In this document: positions 7,119 through 12,316 of the stretch, in pieces
How the letters are laid out: each line of letters opens with the position of its first letter
Position numbering within the stretch: the stretch's first letter is position 1
From: CAINVV01 sp964506325
GTDB lineage: Bacteria > Bacteroidota > Bacteroidia > Bacteroidales > Prolixibacteraceae
Direction: 5' to 3'
NCBI GenBank assembly: GCA_964506325.1
Contig: CAZDLO010000104.1
Coordinates: 1 to 12,316, forward strand
DNA length: 12,316 nt
Notes under the pieces: generated by a model
Database searches by the model: none
Told to the model about the DNA's origin: nothing
The model's input: only the letters and a program-made list of their open reading frames with translations
Position numbers and translations under genes: made by a program

Positions 7119-7577
7119 AGATCAGTTGAATTTTACTTTTTGCAAAATAACACGAAATTGGGTTAGGTCGAAAGCATTGTTCCAGTGTTTTTACAGATTC
7201 CGTTTTTTACATTATCCATTCTGATGTCAAACGGCAGGAGCTGCCCTGTAATCCAGGAAACTACCTGAAGGAGGGCATAAGCAGTTTTTATATATCCATC
7301 TTATCAAATTTAGAAAAATAATCAAATACACAAGAACAGCTGAAAGGTATTTCTGCCTGACTGTGCCGTTATCCTAAAAAGGTCAAATAGGTAGCGTGAG
7401 ACTGAAGAGATGGCGGAATAACCTCGATTCCTTGTAAAAGCGGTTTGAAGAAATTGCCTTACTTCAGGTTGTACAAGTCTTCAAATCATTTATCTTAGTA
7501 GCTCTCAAATCTGAGAACCGCAAAGTGAATAAGTATTCATTGCAACGACCGGTCAACTTCTCTTAACATATTTCAGA
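7119..7577. other. 459-bp intergenic region between the membrane protein gene and the transporter
   Basis: No coding frame, tRNA or known RNA is visible. It serves as the divergent upstream region for the membrane protein gene (minus) and the transporter (plus). It holds a small GGCAG-GAG-CTGCC stem (7233-7245), a minus-strand TAAATTTG box at 7312-7305 that is too far from the gene to be convincing, and the palindromes near 7526-7554 described separately. Confidence 0.6.
7526..7554. promoter_or_regulatory. Possible operator: two palindromes just upstream of the transporter
   Basis: TGAATA-AG-TATTCA (7526-7539) is a perfect 6-bp inverted repeat with a 2-bp centre. GACCGGTC (7547-7554) is a perfect 8-bp palindrome. 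Both lie within 52 bp of the transporter ATG, where a repressor or activator of a catabolic set would bind. Short palindromes also occur by chance, and no regulator is encoded next to them in this window. Confidence 0.25.
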
Positions 7578-8795
7578 ATGATTGGACAACAGGTAATTAG
7601 CCAAATTGAGGGCAGGCGCAGTTCACAAACATATGTCCTGGCAACTGCTTTTCTTACCTTATTTGCCATTGTTGGATTTGTAATATACGGATTGCCGTTC
7701 TTCTATGATTTCATGATCAGGGAGTATGGCTGGTCCAGGGGGGTAGTTACATCCGGGAATGCTTTGGGTAAGTTACTTGTGGCACCGCTTTTCGGTTTTG
7801 TGGCAGGCTGGATGATAGATAATTACGGTCCAAGAAGGCTAATGCTTGCCGGTGCTTTGTTTGCAGGAACTGCCCTGGTAGGGTTAAGCTTTTCCAATAC
7901 GCTTCCTCTTTTCTACCTTTTTTATATTTTCAATGCACTGGGTTATATTTTCGGAGGGCCTCTTCCCTGCCAGGTGTTGATATCCCGTTGGTTTGACAAG
8001 AACAGGGGAAAGGCAATGGGAATAGCTTACCTGGGAATTGGCACCGGGGGAGCTGTGGTCCCCTATCTTATTGCAGGATTGGAAAAAAATCTTGGCTGGC
8101 ACCTTGCTTTGGTTACTCTTGGAATATTGATCGTACTGATTGCCTTCCCTTTGGCCTACTTTATTAAAGAGCCTGCAAAAGTTCCTGGTGCCAAAGGGAG
8201 TGAACCACCTTTGGTGTCAACCGGCACAATACTCAGAAATCCCAATTTTTACCTGCTGGCCATAGGCAGCATGTGTTCAATCGGGGCCGTGGGAGGCATC
8301 ATGCAACATATGAAACTTTACCTGGTCGATCACAATTTTTCCCAGTTTCAGTCTGCCAACGTATTGTTTTATATCATGATTTCAAGCCTTGCAGGAAGGG
8401 TTCTGATGGGCTTCCTGGCAGATATTGTCAACCGGAAATATGTCATGATCCTGATATATATGATTGTGGCATGTGCCATCCCACTTTTGCTGGTTCCTGA
8501 TTTCCCGGGAAGGATCTATATTTTTGCACTCATTTTCGGAATCGGACTGGGTGGAGATTACATGATTATACCCTTGATGGCAGCTGATTTGTTTGGCGTC
8601 AGGGCATTGGGAAGGACAATGGGAATAGTATTGGTCGCTGACGGTATTGCTGAATCGACTTTCCCGATGTTGGTCGGCATTTTGTACAATGAAGGAACGA
8701 AAAGCTATACAACAGGATTTATTTTGCTTATTTGCCTGGCTGCACTAGGCGCCGTGATCGTCTCTTTCCTTCCCAAGACGAAAGGGACAAATTGA
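7578..8795 (+). CDS. Major facilitator superfamily transporter, monocarboxylate / oxalate-formate-like
   Basis: This 405-residue inner-membrane carrier has about 12 hydrophobic helices. The loop after helix 2 carries MFS motif A, GWMIDNYGPRRLM (78-90), with a second, weaker copy GFLADIVNRKYVM (278-290) in the C-terminal half. YGWSR (50-54) and SRWFDKNRGKAMGIAYLGIG (136-155) resemble the oxalate-formate antiporter and monocarboxylate groups, which move organic acids. The central loop is at about 196-216. It is in the same direction as the GH88-like, isomerase and oxidoreductase genes, with a 183-bp gap to the first of them. Uptake of an acidic sugar or its breakdown product fits this setting, but the substrate cannot be read from the sequence. 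No close Shine-Dalgarno site is seen before the ATG. Confidence 0.9.
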   Translation: MIGQQVISQIEGRRSSQTYVLATAFLTLFAIVGFVIYGLPFFYDFMIREYGWSRGVVTSGNALGKLLVAPLFGFVAGWMIDNYGPRRLMLAGALFAGTALVGLSFSNTLPLFYLFYIFNALGYIFGGPLPCQVLISRWFDKNRGKAMGIAYLGIGTGGAVVPYLIAGLEKNLGWHLALVTLGILIVLIAFPLAYFIKEPAKVPGAKGSEPPLVSTGTILRNPNFYLLAIGSMCSIGAVGGIMQHMKLYLVDHNFSQFQSANVLFYIMISSLAGRVLMGFLADIVNRKYVMILIYMIVACAIPLLLVPDFPGRIYIFALIFGIGLGGDYMIIPLMAADLFGVRALGRTMGIVLVADGIAESTFPMLVGILYNEGTKSYTTGFILLICLAALGAVIVSFLPKTKGTN

Positions 8796-8823
8796 CAAGC
8801 AAAATTTTATTGAAGTACGAAGG

Positions 8824-8843
8824 CATGACGATTTGATCGTATG
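8824..8843. repeat. Small imperfect inverted repeat after the transporter gene
   Basis: CAT-G-ACGAT, loop TTG, ATCGT-ATG: an 8-bp stem with one bulged G and a 3-base loop. It has no T-run after it, so it is not a normal terminator. It overlaps the start of the possible short ORF. Confidence 0.3.
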
Positions 8844-8912
8844 AAAGGAGAAGGACAAGGGGAAAAGGAAGCATGGAGACAAGGAAAGCGCCTAAACGAA
8901 CGTATGAAAGGA
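8838..8912 (+). repeat. 12-bp direct repeat pair CGTATGAAAGGA
   Basis: Two exact copies at 8838-8849 and 8901-8912, start to start 63 bp, within the purine-rich spacer between the transporter and the GH88-like gene. The bases after them also look alike (GAAGGACAAGG and CAGGCTGG), suggesting an old local duplication. Confidence 0.6.
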
Positions 8913-8951
8913 CAGGCTGGAGTCAGGAGATTTTTTGAGTTAAGAAAATAA
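8841..8951 (+). CDS. Possible 36-codon ORF in a purine-rich spacer (doubtful)
   Basis: The ATG at 8841 opens a 36-codon frame that ends at TAA 8949-8951, 27 bp before the next gene. The product would be very basic and polar (MKGEGQGEKEAWRQGKRLNE and on to RRFFELRK), with no hydrophobic segment. The DNA is unusually purine-rich on the plus strand. The 12-bp word CGTATGAAAGGA occurs twice in it, 63 bp (21 codons) apart, so both copies are read as Arg-Met-Lys-Gly. No ribosome binding site is clear. It could be a real small protein, a leader peptide, or simply an expanded purine-rich spacer; I favour the last. Confidence 0.2.
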   Translation: MKGEGQGEKEAWRQGKRLNERMKGQAGVRRFFELRK

Positions 8952-8978
8952 TTGTCAGTTAATCAGATACATTGAGGT

Positions 8979-10364
8979 ATGATTGTTGATTACAATATAA
9001 AACCGGCTGATTTAAAGGAGAAGCTGGGTCACTTCTGGAAGCTATCGGGAGAGAAGATTACAGGAATAGAATCGGAATATGATACTGCCGGAGGTGCTCC
9101 CGTTTTTACAGTCGGAGGAAAATATACCTCCAGGGGCTGGACTGAATGGACCCAGGGGTTTCAGTTCGGGTCGGCTATTCTGCAGTTCGATGCCACCGGG
9201 GATGAAACCTTTCTTGAAGCCGGTCGCCGCAATACCCTCTTTTCCATGGCACCACACATAAGTCATGTCGGGGTGCATGATCATGGGTTCAACAACATCA
9301 GCACCTACGGGAATCTTCACCGATTAATGGCGGAGGGCAAGATTCCGCCCAATGAATGGGAGAAGAATTTTTATGAACTGGCACTCAAGGCTTCGGGAGC
9401 TGTCCAGGCCAACCGTTGGAGTAAAACAACAGAAGGTGGTTTCATCTACTCCTTCAACGGCCCGCACTCCCTTTTTGTAGATACCATCCGCTCCTGCAGG
9501 ATTTTAATGCTGGCTCACAAGCTGGGCCATTACCTGCCCGGAGAAAATGACATTCATGTTTCATTGTTTAAGAGGGGGATCGATCACCTGCTTTCAACAG
9601 CCAGGTATTCTGTTTATTACGGAGAGGGAAGGGATAGCTATGATGTTTGGGGCAGAACTGCCCATGAATCTGTTTTCAATCCGAACGATGGCAATTACCG
9701 TTGTCCCAATTCACAACAGGGGTATAGCGGATTCACAACCTGGACCCGCGGACTGGCGTGGGCCATGCTCGGGTTTGCCGAAGAACTGGAATTTCTGATT
9801 ACGCTTCCGGATGATGATTTTGGCAATTCGGAACATAAGACATTGATAATAAATGCCTTGGAAAGAGGAGCTGCTGCCACTTGCGATTTTTACATGGCCA
9901 ACACTGCTTCAGATGGTATTCCTTACTGGGATACCGGCGCTCCCGGACTGGTACATTTGAATGATTACCTCATCAGACCTGCTGATCCTTTCAATGATTT
10001 TGAACCGGTTGACAGTTCTGCTGCGGCCATAGGTGTGCAGGGATTGCTCCGGTTTGGACATTATCTGAATTCAAAAGGGAAATCAGTGGACGGTAACCGC
10101 TATTGGCAGGCAGGATTAACCGTAGCGGCAAGATTGCTTGAAGAACCCTATTTATCGGTAGATAAAAATCACCAGGGAATTCTGCTGCATTCCGTTTACC
10201 ACAGGCCGAATGGTTGGGATAATGTTCCGGAAGGGAAAAAAATCCCCTGTAACGAGTCGAGCATGTGGGGTGATTATCATATGCGTGAGGCCGCTCTGTA
10301 CTTGTCGGGAATTGTCTCAGGGGAGAATTATTACACATTTTTCAACGGTTTGAAAACAAGATGA
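8979..10364 (+). CDS. GH88-like glycoside hydrolase (unsaturated glucuronyl hydrolase-like), cytoplasmic
   Basis: The 461-residue protein looks like an (alpha/alpha)6-barrel enzyme of family GH88. Known members remove the 4,5-unsaturated uronic acid left at the non-reducing end of lyase-cut oligosaccharides by hydrating the double bond. Matches to that family are GVHDHGF (Asp101, aligned by eye to Asp88 of Bacillus UGL), LFVDTIRSCRILMLAHKLG (Asp168, aligned to Asp149), GFTTWTRGLAWAMLGFAEE (the S/T-x-W-x-RG-x-AW motif), PVDSSAAAIGVQGLL and ESSMWGDYHMREAALYL. The spacing of the two Asp residues, 67 against 61, is similar. There is no signal peptide, so it acts inside the cell on an imported substrate. 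It overlaps the isomerase gene by ATGA. The sequence is divergent from the classic enzymes as I know them, so the substrate may differ; an N-acylglucosamine epimerase-like fold is the main alternative. Confidence 0.75.
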   Translation: MIVDYNIKPADLKEKLGHFWKLSGEKITGIESEYDTAGGAPVFTVGGKYTSRGWTEWTQGFQFGSAILQFDATGDETFLEAGRRNTLFSMAPHISHVGVHDHGFNNISTYGNLHRLMAEGKIPPNEWEKNFYELALKASGAVQANRWSKTTEGGFIYSFNGPHSLFVDTIRSCRILMLAHKLGHYLPGENDIHVSLFKRGIDHLLSTARYSVYYGEGRDSYDVWGRTAHESVFNPNDGNYRCPNSQQGYSGFTTWTRGLAWAMLGFAEELEFLITLPDDDFGNSEHKTLIINALERGAAATCDFYMANTASDGIPYWDTGAPGLVHLNDYLIRPADPFNDFEPVDSSAAAIGVQGLLRFGHYLNSKGKSVDGNRYWQAGLTVAARLLEEPYLSVDKNHQGILLHSVYHRPNGWDNVPEGKKIPCNESSMWGDYHMREAALYLSGIVSGENYYTFFNGLKTR

Positions 10365-11191
10365 CATCAGCAATAAAAGATCTTTCCAAACTTTGTGTTC
10401 ATACCCTGACAACAAAACCATGGGGGATAGAAGCATGTGTGAAGAATTATGCTGCTGCCGGTATAAGGGGAATAACGGTATGGCGCAACGTTTTGGAGAA
10501 TAAAAACCTGAAGGAGGTTAAAAACCTGCTGGATGGGTACGATATGGAGGTTGTATCATTGGCACGCGGAGGATTCTTCCCTTCTGCAGATTCCGGAAAG
10601 CGGGCAGATGCCATCGATGATAATCTGCTGGCCATTGAGCAGGCAGCAGCAATCGGAGCTCCCCTGATTGTACTGGTATGTGGGGCAGACGGAAGCCAGT
10701 CGCTCGAAAAATCGAGGGAACAGATTGCAGAGGGTATCGCAGGGATTCTTCCGGCTGCCCGGAGTGCAGGAGTGAGGCTGGCGATTGAACCACTGCACCC
10801 GATGTATGCCGGAGACCGTTCGGCAATCAATACGATCCGGCAGGCCAACGATATGGCAGAAATGATCAATTCAGACAGTGTTGGTGTTGCTGTTGATGTT
10901 TACCATCTTTGGTGGGATCCGGAATTGAAAAGTGAAATACATAGATGTGGCTCTCAAAACAACCTCTTTGCGTTTCACATTTGTGACTGGAATGTTCCGA
11001 CCCTGGATTTCCTGAACGACCGCGGACTGATGGGTGATGGTTGCATCGACGTTCCATTAATAAGATCCTGGGTTGAAGATGCCGGATTCAGGGGTTACAA
11101 TGAAGTTGAGGTCTTTTCAGACAAGTACTGGTCGACCGACCAGCTGGCCTATCTCGATACAATCAAAAATGCATACCTGACAAAATCATAG
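10361..11191 (+). CDS. Sugar phosphate isomerase/epimerase-like TIM barrel (AP-endonuclease 2 / xylose isomerase-like)
   Basis: This 276-residue protein has the xylose-isomerase-like barrel that binds one divalent metal and interconverts keto and aldo sugars or epimers; some relatives are dehydratases or 3-keto-sugar lyases. Likely metal ligands are Glu143 (AIEPLHP), Asp179 with His182 (VAVDVYHLWWD), His206 (AFHICDW) and Glu248 or Glu250 (NEVEVFS). RGLMGDGCIDVPLI (221-234) is the usual loop before the last helices, and WRN at 41-43 and SLARGG at 66-71 line the front of the barrel. There is no signal peptide. It shares ATGA with the gene before (translational coupling) and is followed after 3 bp by the oxidoreductase, so these three are one operon. 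The pairing with a Gfo/Idh/MocA protein is often seen in inositol, keto-sugar and glycoside breakdown sets. Confidence 0.85.
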   Translation: MTSAIKDLSKLCVHTLTTKPWGIEACVKNYAAAGIRGITVWRNVLENKNLKEVKNLLDGYDMEVVSLARGGFFPSADSGKRADAIDDNLLAIEQAAAIGAPLIVLVCGADGSQSLEKSREQIAEGIAGILPAARSAGVRLAIEPLHPMYAGDRSAINTIRQANDMAEMINSDSVGVAVDVYHLWWDPELKSEIHRCGSQNNLFAFHICDWNVPTLDFLNDRGLMGDGCIDVPLIRSWVEDAGFRGYNEVEVFSDKYWSTDQLAYLDTIKNAYLTKS

Positions 11192-11194
11192 TTT

Positions 11195-12316
11195 ATGAGT
11201 GATAAAGTGACGATACACAGGATTGGGATTATCATGAACGGAGTAACCGGACGCATGGGAACCAACCAGCACCTGATGCGTTCCATCGTGGAGATTATCC
11301 GGCAGGGAGGAGTGAAATGCGGAGCGTCCGAATATATCATGCCAGACCCCGTGCTGGTTGGACGAGACCCGGTGAAACTTAAAAAGCTGGCGGAAATGTC
11401 AGGGGTGGAGAAATGGACAACAGACCTGGATGAAGTGCTGAAAGATCCAAATTACCAGGTATATTTCGATGCCCAGACCACCGGTCGCCGGGCGGATGCC
11501 GTTAAAAAGGCTGCCAGGGCAGGGAAACATGTTTATTGTGAGAAACCTGTGGCCATGGACACTGCAACAGCCCTTGAACTTTATGAGGTGTGCGAAGAGG
11601 AAGGAGTGAAACATGGTGTTGTTCAGGATAAACTTTTTCTTCCCGGGATGAGGAAACTTAAACGCCTGATGGAAAATGACTTCTTTGGGAAGATACTTTC
11701 AGTGAGAGGAGAATTCGGGTACTGGGTTTTTGAAGGATTCAACGTTCCTTCACAACGGCCGAGCTGGAATTACCGCAAGGAGGACGACGGGGGTATCATC
11801 ATAGACATGCTTTGCCACTGGCGTTATGTACTTGACAATCTGTTTGGTCCTGTTAAAGGGGTTTTTTGCCTGGGTGCAACTCATATTCCTGAGAGGGTGG
11901 ATGAACAGGGACAAACCTACAAATGTACCGCCGACGATGCTGCCTATGCGACATTTGAACTTGAAGGAGGAATAATTGCTCATTTCAACTCTTCCTGGGT
12001 TACCAGGGTCAGAAGGGACGACCTGCTTACCCTGCATGTGGATGGCACAAAAGGGTCTGCTGTCGCAGGACTCCGTGAATGCTGGACGCAGCACTACGGG
12101 AATACCCCCAAGCCTGTCTGGAATCCCGATATCCCAAGTCCGATAAATTTTTACGATGGATGGTCGAAAGTCCCTGAACAAGAGTATTTTGACAACGCAT
12201 TTAAAGTGGAATGGGAGCTTTTTCTCAAACACGTAGTGAAAAACGAGCCATTTCAGTGGACACTGCTGGAAGGAGCCAAAGGAGTACAGCTGGCCGAAAA
12301 GGGACAGGAAAGCTGG
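11195..12316 (+). CDS. Gfo/Idh/MocA-family NAD(P)-dependent oxidoreductase (cut by window edge)
   Basis: The 374 codons seen run in one open frame from the ATG at 11195 to the right edge, with no stop codon, so the C-terminus is missing. The N-terminal Rossmann fold reads GIIMNGVTGRMGTNQHL; its glycines (16, 19, 22) are spaced GxxGxxG, as in dihydrodipicolinate reductase, not the common GxGxxG. YCEKPVAMD carries the family motif EKP at 116-118, whose Lys lies in the active site. IDMLCHW supplies Asp204 and His208 (the DxxxH pair that assists hydride transfer). The C-terminal half (EFGYWVFEGFN, FNSSWVTRVRRDDLLTLHV) is the usual beta-sheet substrate domain. It starts 3 bp after the isomerase stop codon and ends the visible operon. 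It probably oxidises or reduces a sugar or uronide carbon; the substrate is not known. Confidence 0.87.
   Translation, partial: MSDKVTIHRIGIIMNGVTGRMGTNQHLMRSIVEIIRQGGVKCGASEYIMPDPVLVGRDPVKLKKLAEMSGVEKWTTDLDEVLKDPNYQVYFDAQTTGRRADAVKKAARAGKHVYCEKPVAMDTATALELYEVCEEEGVKHGVVQDKLFLPGMRKLKRLMENDFFGKILSVRGEFGYWVFEGFNVPSQRPSWNYRKEDDGGIIIDMLCHWRYVLDNLFGPVKGVFCLGATHIPERVDEQGQTYKCTADDAAYATFELEGGIIAHFNSSWVTRVRRDDLLTLHVDGTKGSAVAGLRECWTQHYGNTPKPVWNPDIPSPINFYDGWSKVPEQEYFDNAFKVEWELFLKHVVKNEPFQWTLLEGAKGVQLAEKGQESW

Noticed and set aside
11750..12232. A 160-codon open frame on the minus strand at the right end
   Set aside because: It is antisense to the oxidoreductase, which carries clear EKP and DxxxH motifs in the plus frame.
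1..12316. CRISPR array, insertion sequence, tRNA or rRNA
   Set aside because: No regularly spaced repeats, transposase-like frames, terminal inverted repeats or RNA gene signatures were seen on either strand.

Overview
The window looks like a chromosomal piece of a member of the Bacteroidota, probably Bacteroidales or Marinilabiliales-like. It was probably assembled from a draft or metagenome, because it holds a run of exactly 10 N. The reasons for this placement are the order LptE - tetratricopeptide-like protein - SecG - GroES behind a sigma-54-type regulator (an order I recall as typical of the phylum), the eukaryote-like branching enzyme, and several exact TAnnTTTG promoter -7 boxes. No gene shows a strong Shine-Dalgarno site. 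There are no rRNA or tRNA genes, insertion sequences or CRISPR arrays that I can see.

Left part (1-3497, minus strand): read in the direction of transcription, there is an AAA+ sigma-54 activator with a Fis-type helix-turn-helix, the LPS-assembly lipoprotein LptE (TAATG overlap with the activator), a hypothetical protein with a C-terminal TPR-like repeat, SecG, a strong 24-bp perfect hairpin terminator, and then the first 43 codons of groES running off the left edge. This is an envelope-biogenesis and secretion operon followed by the chaperonin operon.

Middle part (3498-7118): divergent from the regulator is kdsB (CMP-KDO synthetase, for the inner core of LPS). It is split by the N-run, but the 6-base overlap TGAACA on both sides shows that the gene is almost certainly intact. 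It is followed by a glycogen branching enzyme (GH13_8 type, all four catalytic regions present). A small two-helix membrane protein of unknown function converges on it from the minus strand.

Right part (7119-12316): a 459-bp spacer leads into a plus-strand catabolic-looking set. It comprises a major facilitator transporter with monocarboxylate/oxalate-formate-like motifs, a purine-rich spacer with a possible 36-codon ORF, a cytoplasmic GH88-like (unsaturated glucuronyl hydrolase-like) alpha/alpha-barrel protein, a sugar-phosphate-isomerase-like TIM barrel overlapping it by ATGA, and a Gfo/Idh/MocA oxidoreductase that runs off the right edge. Together these suggest import and intracellular breakdown of an acidic sugar or uronide through an oxidised intermediate. 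The exact substrate cannot be read from the sequence, and this is the part most likely to hold an undescribed pathway.
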